Below are positions 39,017-47,724 of a stretch of 64,000 nucleotides of DNA, one piece after another. A program made the translations under genes and the position numbers. A model generated the notes under the pieces. That model searched no databases. It had not been told where the DNA came from and was given only the letters and a program-made list of their open reading frames with translations. The DNA is from CAZQHK01 sp964593455 (GTDB lineage Bacteria; Muiribacteriota; CAYSPT01), in assembly GCA_964593455.1 (NCBI GenBank), contig CAZQHK010000023.1, positions 1 through 64,000 of the forward strand. The letters run 5' to 3'. Position 1 is the stretch's first letter; each line of letters begins with the position of its first letter.

Positions 39017-42000
39017 ATGAAAACCTTTTCTCTTCGGGCAAAAAGTGCCTTTCTTATAATCACAGTTTTGATTGTTTCTTCAAACGTACCTGTTATCGGC
39101 GAGACCGATAGTGGGACGAACCGCTCGGAGTCCATTCCGGTCGGCAAAGCCTGGGAGATGTCTCGCTCTAACGAACATCGGGATGGTCTTAAAAGCAGTC
39201 TCGACCTTCTGGCCAGAATGCACATGGTCAGGGAAGAATGGGACCAGGCGGTTAGAGTCTGGACCAAACTGTTAACCGAGTTTCCCGATTTTAGGGATAA
39301 AGATTTCGTTCTGCTTCAAATGGCAGTGTGCTACGAAGAACTTAAGCGGCCTGAAGAAGCGATTGATCTTCTTACCGAGTTACTGCATCAGGCCCCTGAA
39401 GGTCCGGTTTCACAGGAAGCAAGACTGAAGTTAGCTCATATGCTCAGCAGTCAAGTCACGTCTCCTGATGATTTGGAGAACATCTTCTTTAACGTGTTTT
39501 CCGATTTTTCTCCGTTTTCATTCCTTCCATCTGTGATAGCCAGGATAAATGCCAGCTGCAACCAGGATTTTATGGATTGTGATCGGGCATTACGGGTTCT
39601 TGATGATCTGGTACGACTCTTTCCGAAGACCGAATCTGGCGCGCAGGCTCTTTTGCAGGCCGGAATTATTCTGGAGTACAATCTGTCCGATCCTGATCGC
39701 GCCCTGCGGCGATTCGAACGGATTCTCCAATGGTATGAATCGGGAGTTTGGGCCGGCCGGGCACGAGTGTTACTGGCCCTCCACTACTTGTTTTTTCAGG
39801 GGAGGGGAATGCCAAGAACGCAGCGAAAAGGTCTGGTGGCTTCTAAACCTGAACGGGCTTTTGCCTCTGAGTTGGAAACTCCCGGAAACAAAGAAATATC
39901 CCGGGCACAAAAACTCCTGGTGATGGTGGCCGAGAATGAAGAATTTCGCCGCCAGGATAAGGTATGGTATGCCTTTGGCCTGTGTGTTCTCGGTCATGTC
40001 CAGCAGTTTTTCTTGCATCTTCCTGAAAAGAGCATTCAAAGCTATGAACGCCTGGCTGAACTGGTTCCGTATTCAAAGTGGAGTGGACTGGCTCTCTTTC
40101 AGGCGGCGGTGGCCAGAGAGTTTCAAACTGATGGGTTGAAGGGGGCTCTTGAAGAATGGTTAGAACTTAAGCATCGAGCTGAGAAACTTCAAACTTCATT
40201 TAACCGGCGGGAAACGGGAGCCTGGCTATCCTCTTCGGCCAACCTGGGAGTAAAGCGGCTGAAGTCGTTTCTCGCTTCAGGTAATCATCCGGAATATCTG
40301 TTTAGTGTCGCAGCCTGGCAGTTTTCCCGGGGGAATTATCAAGAGTCTGCCAAACGATATATGGAACTGGGTTTTCGATATCCTGAGAGCGGATTGGCTC
40401 CGGCCGCACTCTACGAAGGAGCTAATATTCATCTTTACGAATTGGAATTACCTAATAAAGGTTTCGAACTGCTGGAAAAAGTATATACCCGTTATCCCGA
40501 ATATGAATATGCTCCCGAAGCAATCTTCCGCACTGCTGCCGTGAAAGAAAAAGATTTAAACTATGACCAAGCTCTGGATCTCTACCGTGAAATAAAGGAC
40601 CGTTATCCGGCATCAACACAGGCCAGGCGGGCTGTGCTGAGAATGGCCGAAATCAATGAGGAAGTTCTGGAAAATCCCGGGAAGGCTATCGATTTGTACC
40701 GGGAAGCATTGAACATGTCAGTCACCGATGATCACATATCCGCCGGTGTGCGTCAAAAGCTGGCCCTTCTGTATGATCAGACACCGGGTATGGATAAACA
40801 AGCCAGGACGCTTCGTGAAGCGGCGGCAATATTCGGAGATTCCGGATTGAAGGACACAGCTTCCGATCCCCTTCTACCTTTGCTGGCCGAGATCGAGTCG
40901 TTCTACATCAAAAAGGTTATGGGAACCGATGATCCGATCAAACTTGATGGGTTTCTTAAGGAAGGTCTCGGTTTTTTTAGCGACACGGCCAGACTGGATA
41001 CATTGCGTGAGATCATCGTTTCAAAACTGAATTCGTCTTTAGATACTCCACAGGCTCCTGTCCTGTTGCTATGGGAAGGAAAAGTACTCACCCTACAGAG
41101 TTCTTATAATCTGGCGGCTGAGAGTTTGAAACGGGTAATTGAAGAGTATACGGCTGACGAGTATCTCTCGAGTGCCGCTGCACCATCTGCTCTGTATGAG
41201 TTGGCTGTGATGCGCTGGAAACACTCCGAAGCAGCTGAAGAGGCGCGGGCTCTTTTAAATTCCCTGGTGGAGACCTGGCCATCTTCGGCTAACATTCCCG
41301 CGGCCTCGGCCGCTCTTGTTGAGTTGGAAGCTCTGGATCGGTTGACAGTCATCGCGGGAAAATTGTCGGAAGAGGAAGAAAGCAAAAACGAAGAAGATAA
41401 AGAAGAGCCGTCACGTGAGGTACTGACGGGAGAAGCCCGATTGATGGAACGGATTGAGTTGTTGACAGAAGGTGCTGATATTTGCACCAATAGTCTTCGG
41501 ATGCCGGGTGCCGCCGTCGATTATCTTGCCCGGCTGGCGGTCATTGCTCCCTCTGCAGAGGAGCGGGCTTCAGCTGCTTTTCACTCTGCGTCACTGCAAG
41601 CTTCGCGGGGAGCTGTTGGAGCAGCTTTGGACGGGTACAACAAATTTATCAAGGAATTTCCAGCCGATGAACGGGTGGTCACGGCACAGGTGGAAAGAGG
41701 CCGGTTGATGGCCGATACCGGCCGGATTGAAGAAGCCAAAAATATTTTGACTGCTCTGCTTGAAAACGGAGCTTCCTCCATTGCCGCAAAGGCAGGTACA
41801 CTTCTTTTGACGGTCGTGGAAACAAAGGGCTCCGTGCAGAACCAGGTTGACGTTCTCGGTACGCTTATCGAATCAGCAAGCGCCACGGAAGCGAGTAAAA
41901 CAGATTACCGTTTGAAACTCGGGAAAATCCTTTTTAAGGAACTGAGACGACCCCTGGAGGCTATTCGAGTTCTAGATCGTGTCGAGGAAAAAAACACAGC

Positions 42001-44302
42001 GGGCGAAGCCGTCGTTTCGGTTCAAGAAGATACACGGTTACAGTTCTTGTCGGCCAGGATAAAAGCGGAAGCAGTCGGTGATTTGCCTGCTGCTACTGAA
42101 AATCTTACGCGTATTCTTGCCCAGGACCCGGACGATGAAGTGAAACAATGGGCTATGGATGAAATTCGGTCCCTTGGGGTTTTGGGCAAGATCAACAGCC
42201 ATGAGAATTTCATAAAAAAATACCCAACCAGTCCTCGTTTGCCGGAAGTGCTTTGGAGTTTGGCCCATCTGTATGATGAGGTTCGAAAAGATCATCTGGC
42301 GGCCAGCAGGATTTATCGCGAAATCATCGCGCTTTTCCCAGATGGCACACAGGCTGAGAAAGCCCGGAAAGCCATGTCTCAGATTCCTGCCAGAATGGAA
42401 ATACGGCGAATAGAACTGGCCATGATGGAAGGGGATAACAATCTTTATCGGCAGGGCTATGGTTCACGGATGGTTCCGGTTGAGGAAAAAGTTTTCGGGA
42501 AAGCCCGTCTGCTGATCCGTCTGGGACTGTTGCTTGAATCTATCAATGCGTTTGAAAAAGCAGCGGACAGATATCGGCAGGTTGATCATTTGCCATTGTC
42601 ATCACCGGGTGAAAATCGTCATTGGCTGGCTGACCTGGCTTTCCTGCGATGCTTGATTGCTCGAGCGCAGTTTGATCCGGCCGGTGTTTTGGCCGAGCTT
42701 GGCCAGGATCAACGGCCGCCTTCTTCTCCTTATCTGCTGGCAGTACTGGATGATTTCAATAAAGATCTCGAAAAAGATCACTATGTGCGGGAAGCCTGGG
42801 CTTTTGTCGGTAACTATCCTGATGATATAGCGGGATTCGACCTTCTCCGGTACTCGGCGGATATACTCGTGAAAAACGGTGCTTATGAAGAAGCTCTGGA
42901 TCGGATGACCTTGTTGCTTAAGCGGTATCCCGGAGTTTCCGGAAGTGAGGAAGTTTCACTCGATCGATGCCAATTGGAAGAAGATCTAGGGCGATATGAT
43001 CAGGCTTTGGAATGTTATCGTGAGCACATGATCCGATATGATTTTTCACCGGAACTGTCTCTCCGGGTTGCCGATATGGCCGTTGAGCGACTTGACAATC
43101 CCCAGGCGGCGCTGTCAATTCTCAATGAAGCGTTGGCTACCGGAGAGGAGACTCCTCACCGTCAGGCCATGGAGGCTAAAATTTCCTATCTTGAGTCTTT
43201 TGAAATAGTTGCCGGATTGGAAAAGATGGCCCGTCACCATGGAGGACAACCGTCTGCCCCCGGATTTCTGATGTCCGCCGCCCGGGTCAAGATCCGGTTG
43301 TCGCTACCGGGTGAGGCGGTAGCCTTGTTCATGAAAGTCGCTGATGAATATCCAACCAGCCCGTTGGCTCCCCAGGCTCTCTGGGAAGCGGCGGCCATGC
43401 TTCATAAAACATTTGGTGATAAACCAGGTTCGGCCTCCCTGTATCACCGGTTGCGCAGTGATTACCCGTCGCATCGGCTGGCTGCACAGGTCGAACCGAT
43501 ACTGGCTGTCCTGGAGGTAAAGCCGGTTGCCGAAGAGGCCCGACCCGAAAAGGCAGAAACGATTGAAAAAGCTGATATCAAAGCGCTACAAGAAAAACTT
43601 GAACTTGATTTGGAAACTACGGTAGCCGGTAAAGCCGCTACCATGGAAAAGGCACTTGAATGGACGACGCTGAATTCTCGGGAGAAACAGTGGCTTCATT
43701 TTCAGTTAGCGGATATCTATCAGCATGAACTCAAAGAGTTTGAGAAGGCGGGTTTTCATCTAAAAGAAACTCTCGATCTGGTTACCAGGGAGAGCGAAAA
43801 GAAAACAATATTACTTCGCCTCGGCGGGCTCTATGAGGATAAGCTGAGCAATTTCACCGCTGCTTCTGAGCAGCTTCAGATATACCTCGACGAGTTTCCT
43901 GCCGATCCGGAAGCAGCCAGGGTATGTTTTCATCTCGGAGAAATATTTGAGTTACGTCTTGGCGAATATGAGCGTGCCCGTCTATACTATGAGAGGGTAA
44001 TCAACAGCTTCATCGATAGTGAATGGGTTGATGACGCTCTATTCCGGCTGTCGGGTAACTATGAGAAGTATTTTCGTGATTATGAGACCGCACTTGGTAT
44101 ATATGAAGATTTGATAAACAGGTATGTAGACAGTCACTGGGCCGATGACGCTCAGTATCGCCGGGGAGTGATATATGAACGGTATCTGAGAGAATATGAA
44201 ACGGCGATCATTGAATACGAAAAACTGTCTCTCAACTACTCGAACAGTCCCTGGGAGCGTTCGGCACAAGAAGCGATTTCAAGGTTGGAGGGGAAATTCT
44301 GA
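39017..44302 (+). CDS. Very large exported TPR-repeat protein
   Basis: 1761 residues. An N-terminal signal peptide (MKTFSLRAKSAFLIITVLIVSSNVPVIG) is followed by an almost unbroken run of TPR-like helical pairs of the outer-membrane-lipoprotein/YbgF-BamD type: alternating segments such as ELGFRYPESGLAPAALYEGA and RDYETALGIYEDLINRYVD. Many copies end in a Tyr-Pro-(x)n-Ala-x-x-A pattern. No enzymatic domain is seen. Probably a periplasmic scaffold. Start ATG 39017, 7 bases after GGGAG. Its stop overlaps the start of the next gene (CTGA), so that product is coupled to it. Function unknown; a role in envelope assembly or cell-surface organisation is plausible. Confidence 0.82.
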   Translation: MKTFSLRAKSAFLIITVLIVSSNVPVIGETDSGTNRSESIPVGKAWEMSRSNEHRDGLKSSLDLLARMHMVREEWDQAVRVWTKLLTEFPDFRDKDFVLLQMAVCYEELKRPEEAIDLLTELLHQAPEGPVSQEARLKLAHMLSSQVTSPDDLENIFFNVFSDFSPFSFLPSVIARINASCNQDFMDCDRALRVLDDLVRLFPKTESGAQALLQAGIILEYNLSDPDRALRRFERILQWYESGVWAGRARVLLALHYLFFQGRGMPRTQRKGLVASKPERAFASELETPGNKEISRAQKLLVMVAENEEFRRQDKVWYAFGLCVLGHVQQFFLHLPEKSIQSYERLAELVPYSKWSGLALFQAAVAREFQTDGLKGALEEWLELKHRAEKLQTSFNRRETGAWLSSSANLGVKRLKSFLASGNHPEYLFSVAAWQFSRGNYQESAKRYMELGFRYPESGLAPAALYEGANIHLYELELPNKGFELLEKVYTRYPEYEYAPEAIFRTAAVKEKDLNYDQALDLYREIKDRYPASTQARRAVLRMAEINEEVLENPGKAIDLYREALNMSVTDDHISAGVRQKLALLYDQTPGMDKQARTLREAAAIFGDSGLKDTASDPLLPLLAEIESFYIKKVMGTDDPIKLDGFLKEGLGFFSDTARLDTLREIIVSKLNSSLDTPQAPVLLLWEGKVLTLQSSYNLAAESLKRVIEEYTADEYLSSAAAPSALYELAVMRWKHSEAAEEARALLNSLVETWPSSANIPAASAALVELEALDRLTVIAGKLSEEEESKNEEDKEEPSREVLTGEARLMERIELLTEGADICTNSLRMPGAAVDYLARLAVIAPSAEERASAAFHSASLQASRGAVGAALDGYNKFIKEFPADERVVTAQVERGRLMADTGRIEEAKNILTALLENGASSIAAKAGTLLLTVVETKGSVQNQVDVLGTLIESASATEASKTDYRLKLGKILFKELRRPLEAIRVLDRVEEKNTAGEAVVSVQEDTRLQFLSARIKAEAVGDLPAATENLTRILAQDPDDEVKQWAMDEIRSLGVLGKINSHENFIKKYPTSPRLPEVLWSLAHLYDEVRKDHLAASRIYREIIALFPDGTQAEKARKAMSQIPARMEIRRIELAMMEGDNNLYRQGYGSRMVPVEEKVFGKARLLIRLGLLLESINAFEKAADRYRQVDHLPLSSPGENRHWLADLAFLRCLIARAQFDPAGVLAELGQDQRPPSSPYLLAVLDDFNKDLEKDHYVREAWAFVGNYPDDIAGFDLLRYSADILVKNGAYEEALDRMTLLLKRYPGVSGSEEVSLDRCQLEEDLGRYDQALECYREHMIRYDFSPELSLRVADMAVERLDNPQAALSILNEALATGEETPHRQAMEAKISYLESFEIVAGLEKMARHHGGQPSAPGFLMSAARVKIRLSLPGEAVALFMKVADEYPTSPLAPQALWEAAAMLHKTFGDKPGSASLYHRLRSDYPSHRLAAQVEPILAVLEVKPVAEEARPEKAETIEKADIKALQEKLELDLETTVAGKAATMEKALEWTTLNSREKQWLHFQLADIYQHELKEFEKAGFHLKETLDLVTRESEKKTILLRLGGLYEDKLSNFTAASEQLQIYLDEFPADPEAARVCFHLGEIFELRLGEYERARLYYERVINSFIDSEWVDDALFRLSGNYEKYFRDYETALGIYEDLINRYVDSHWADDAQYRRGVIYERYLREYETAIIEYEKLSLNYSNSPWERSAQEAISRLEGKF

Positions 44303-45660
44303 CGAGCTGTATTCTTATAGCAACATCGGGTCTTGAATTACAGGTCCTTTATAAGCAGAGCCTTAAACGATTCGACCGGGAAATAGTGACTGCTTTATCA
44401 GGTGATGATATCATCACTATACTCGATAAAAAGCAGGTTGAACTGGTCCTGTTCGATTCATCTCTTTCTTCGGTGTTACTCTCTTCTCCCGAGATCTCTC
44501 AAAAATTGAATGGAGGATTTCCGGTCATTGTCCTTCAATCCGGGTCATCGGAGAATACTATCAGGGGTCTGGTTCCGACGGCAATTCTCACAAAACCGGT
44601 ACCGCTTGATCTTCTTTGCCGCGAGGTCAAACGTCTTCTAAAACGTGACGTGACTGATATCATTGAGAAAGTCGAAAAAGCCGGCAATTTAGAGATCCTG
44701 CAGGAGGCTGTCTCAGATGTTGCTGAACGGGTTCGGGAATGTATCGAACCTAATCAGATTGCAGAATTGGCTCGGGTGCTGGAAGTGCTGGCGGCTTCTT
44801 TCCGCCGGTGGGCTCAATCGAGAAGTGTTGTCTCGGAGACCGTACAGACCATTCCCGGGAAGGCTACGAACGAGGAGAAACCGGATACGGTCCGGGTTCC
44901 GCCCCTCCCGGAAAATCAATTTAGCCTGTCTGAAGTACAAATTGTTTGTCCTGTTTGCCGGGCAGAGTTTTCAGCTATGGAAGTGGATATGGCAGCCCTC
45001 TGTAAAGTGAAAGTCGATCCCGATGGGTATACGGAATATCGGGAATTGAACCCGCTTTTCTTTGAGATTCTGGTTTGCCCGGTTTGTTTGTACGCGGCTC
45101 GTAATGATGATTTTCCTGAACCGAAAACCAGAATGGACGTGCGTGAGAAGATATCCCGGGAACGGGTAGGGCGAAAAAAAATGGTAGGGTATCTCGATTT
45201 CGCCAATGAGCGAAGTTTGAAACATGGTATAGCATCATTCTTGTTATCGGCGTCTTGCTACCGTCATTATCGTGATCGGGACTTTGTCGGCGACCTGTTT
45301 CTGCGGGCGAGCTGGTTATGTCGTGAACTGAAGGATGAGCAAGCGGAAAAAGAGTATCTGCAACGAGCTCTGGAAAATTTCCTGGCGGCCTATGAAAGTA
45401 AAGCAAAAACAAACGAAGCTGGCAGCCGGTCGCCACTTTGTTATATTATAGGGGAGATATTAGTGAAGCTGGATCGGGCGGAAGAGAGCCTTGAGTATTT
45501 TGATCAGGTTATCAAGGGGGAAGTCGGACCGACCGGACCGGACTTGCTGAAAACGACTAGAACCGAGCGGGCCTCGGCTCAGGGAACCATGAAAAAGAAA
45601 GGTTCCACCAAAAGACAGAAGCGTAATGTCACCAATGAACTGGAGGATGAAGTTCTTTAG
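44299..45660 (+). CDS. Receiver-like domain fused to DUF2225 (probable CTG start)
   Basis: Cytoplasmic. From the first ATG/GTG/TTG (GTG 44386) the protein lacks the first strand and helix of its receiver domain. Upstream in the same frame the sequence reads SCILIATSGLELQVLYKQS, exactly the missing strand and helix. A strong GGAGG (44287-44291) stands 7 bases before CTG 44299, and CTG overlaps the TGA of the previous gene. So CTG is the likely start, giving 453 residues. The receiver keeps LFDSS (phosphorylatable Asp) and LTKPV (Lys-Pro) but has no Asp pair after strand 1. The second half is DUF2225-like: CPVCRAEF, NPLFFEILVCPVCLYAARND (two CxxC pairs), then a TPR-like tail. Confidence 0.75.
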   Translation: MTSCILIATSGLELQVLYKQSLKRFDREIVTALSGDDIITILDKKQVELVLFDSSLSSVLLSSPEISQKLNGGFPVIVLQSGSSENTIRGLVPTAILTKPVPLDLLCREVKRLLKRDVTDIIEKVEKAGNLEILQEAVSDVAERVRECIEPNQIAELARVLEVLAASFRRWAQSRSVVSETVQTIPGKATNEEKPDTVRVPPLPENQFSLSEVQIVCPVCRAEFSAMEVDMAALCKVKVDPDGYTEYRELNPLFFEILVCPVCLYAARNDDFPEPKTRMDVREKISRERVGRKKMVGYLDFANERSLKHGIASFLLSASCYRHYRDRDFVGDLFLRASWLCRELKDEQAEKEYLQRALENFLAAYESKAKTNEAGSRSPLCYIIGEILVKLDRAEESLEYFDQVIKGEVGPTGPDLLKTTRTERASAQGTMKKKGSTKRQKRNVTNELEDEVL

Positions 45661-45686
45661 CGTGATCTGAGAGTGAGAATCTTTGG

Positions 45687-46667
45687 ATGATTGAAGACCT
45701 GAGCGGTCCTAACCGTGGCCGTCTTGAAAAAAAACCTCTACCGGTAGAGCTGTTGGTTATTTTTCTCCTGGTAGCGATAATTCCGTCACTCGTCTGTATT
45801 GGAGTTCATCGCTCCGCCTGGAAGAAAATTCTGGTGCGGGAAATTTTGAACCGTAACTACCAGGTAGCTGAGACCATTGCCTTTGAGCTGCATGCATCGC
45901 TTAAAAACACCAGGAAGATCCTCGAAACAACCGCCCGGTATCCTGATGTCCGGAGGATGGGTATAACGGTTCTCTCCTCGGTCCTGAGTACCCTGTATCA
46001 AACGCATAGCACGATTTTTACAGCTTTGTACGTGGTTGACCGGCACGGTAACCAGCTGCTAAATGTTACCAATGCCCCTGAAGCGTTTTCAGATGCATCG
46101 TCGGCCGTCTGGTATCGAAACGTCGTACAGGGCACCTACTCTAATTACACTTCCAATCCCTATGTTTCTCGCGCTACCGGAAACCCGTCCATCACTATGG
46201 CCGCACTGGTCCGTGGAGATATGTACAAAGTCGAAGCCGTGCTGGCGGCGGAAGTAGACCTTACCCATCTATGGAGCATGTTGAAGTCAATTACCATTGG
46301 TGAATCGGGATTCGTCTATGTTGTTGACCATCGGGGTCGGGTGATTTGTCATCCCCGGGAAGACAAAGTAGATACGGAAGACGAATCATTTAAGCTCATT
46401 GTCGACAAGATGAACATATCAGAAGGACCGACAGGTCCGTTCCTGATCGATTCCGGCACAACGGAGCAGCTCGTAGCCTGTGTTCCCCTCAGTAAGTTCG
46501 ATGAATTACGGGCTCCTTCCTGGGTTGTTATGGTGGTTCAACCGCTGGAAGAAATCTATACCGAAGAGCGACCAAAGGAGCTTCGATGGACTGACGGAAT
46601 TCTTATTGCCGCCTCAATTCTGATGGGCCTGGGTGCTGCCGGACTTTTTCTGCGAAGATTGACCTGA
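45687..46667 (+). CDS. Cache-domain sensor without an output domain
   Basis: 326 residues: short cytoplasmic N-terminus, membrane helix (LLVIFLLVAIIPSLVCIG), a periplasmic double-Cache region (about residues 45-300; VVDRHGNQLLNVTN, GESGFVYVVDHRGRVICHP), and a second membrane helix (GILIAASILMGLGAAGLFL) that ends the protein after RRLT. There is no HAMP, kinase, methyl-accepting or cyclase domain after the second helix, nor room for one before queA, which starts 11 bases later. It may bind a small ligand and signal to a partner by contact. Follows the receiver-DUF2225 gene by 26 bases. Confidence 0.8.
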   Translation: MIEDLSGPNRGRLEKKPLPVELLVIFLLVAIIPSLVCIGVHRSAWKKILVREILNRNYQVAETIAFELHASLKNTRKILETTARYPDVRRMGITVLSSVLSTLYQTHSTIFTALYVVDRHGNQLLNVTNAPEAFSDASSAVWYRNVVQGTYSNYTSNPYVSRATGNPSITMAALVRGDMYKVEAVLAAEVDLTHLWSMLKSITIGESGFVYVVDHRGRVICHPREDKVDTEDESFKLIVDKMNISEGPTGPFLIDSGTTEQLVACVPLSKFDELRAPSWVVMVVQPLEEIYTEERPKELRWTDGILIAASILMGLGAAGLFLRRLT

Positions 46668-46678
46668 GTGGTACGACA

Positions 46679-47710
46679 ATGCACGTAGACCGTTTTAATT
46701 ATCAACTCCCCGAACATCTCATAGCGCAAGTTCCTTTGAAAAATCGAGACGATTCCAGGCTGCTGATACTTAATAAGGGAAAAAACACTACCGATATAAT
46801 AGAGCGGTTCCGGGATGTGGTGTCGTTCTTTCGTCCGGGTGATCTCCTGGTGATAAATAACTCTAAGGTAATCCCGGCCAGGCTGATTGGGCGAAAAAAA
46901 TATACCGGTGGAAAAGTTGAAATTCTTCTCATTCAGGAAGAACGTGTTCGTACATGGAAAGCCTTGGTAAAACCTGCCCGACGTATTCATTGCGGCGACA
47001 CGCTCGTGTTTGAACATGGAGTACTTGAAGCTGAAGTGGCGCAGGAGGGACGAGCCGGTGAACGTACGATGGTCTTCTCCTATGAGGGAGAATGGAACGA
47101 TATACTGGCGTCAATCGGACATGTTCCATTACCCCCATATATCAAGCGGCCCCTGAGGAATAGCGAACGATACCAGACGGTGTATGCCAGCAGGCCTGGT
47201 TCGGTGGCTGCTCCCACCGCCGGTCTTCATTTTACCCAACCGTTGCTTGAGGTAATTGTCGCGGCTGGCGTTTTTGTGGCTGAGATAACGCTTCATGTGG
47301 GGACGGCAACGTTCAGGCCATTTCTTGATGAAACCATTCAAACTGAACCGCATCTGGATCCGGAGTACTGTGATATTCCGCTGGCGGTGGCAGAGGCTGT
47401 TCGGACTGCCCGGTCACGGAAAGGGAGGATTATTGCGGTCGGCACTACTGCCGTGCGCACTTTGGAATCAAGAGCTCTGGACGATGGAACGGTTAAGGCG
47501 GGCTCCGGGTGGACTTCTCTTTTTATATCACCGCCTTATCAGTTCAGGGTAGTTGACGCAATGATAACGAATTTTCACCTCCCCAAATCGACATTGTTGA
47601 TGCTGGTTTGTGCGTTTGCCGGCCACGAAACGGTCATGGAGGCTTATCGGAAAGCGATCGAACAAGAGATTCGTTTCTACAGTTTTGGTGATGCCATGTT
47701 TATCATCTAG
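46679..47710 (+). CDS. queA: S-adenosylmethionine:tRNA ribosyltransferase-isomerase
   Basis: Makes epoxyqueuosine in tRNA from preQ1 and SAM. Signatures: LPEHLIAQVPLKNRDDSRLL, LLVINNSKVIPARL, SVAAPTAGLHFT, LHVGTATFRP, and MITNFHLPKSTLLMLVCAFAG. 343 residues, complete. Start ATG 46679 with a poor ribosome-binding site, so it may depend on translation of the upstream Cache gene. It is a housekeeping gene embedded in the signalling/TPR run. Confidence 0.97.
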   Translation: MHVDRFNYQLPEHLIAQVPLKNRDDSRLLILNKGKNTTDIIERFRDVVSFFRPGDLLVINNSKVIPARLIGRKKYTGGKVEILLIQEERVRTWKALVKPARRIHCGDTLVFEHGVLEAEVAQEGRAGERTMVFSYEGEWNDILASIGHVPLPPYIKRPLRNSERYQTVYASRPGSVAAPTAGLHFTQPLLEVIVAAGVFVAEITLHVGTATFRPFLDETIQTEPHLDPEYCDIPLAVAEAVRTARSRKGRIIAVGTTAVRTLESRALDDGTVKAGSGWTSLFISPPYQFRVVDAMITNFHLPKSTLLMLVCAFAGHETVMEAYRKAIEQEIRFYSFGDAMFII

Positions 47711-47724
47711 GAGGCACTACCCGA

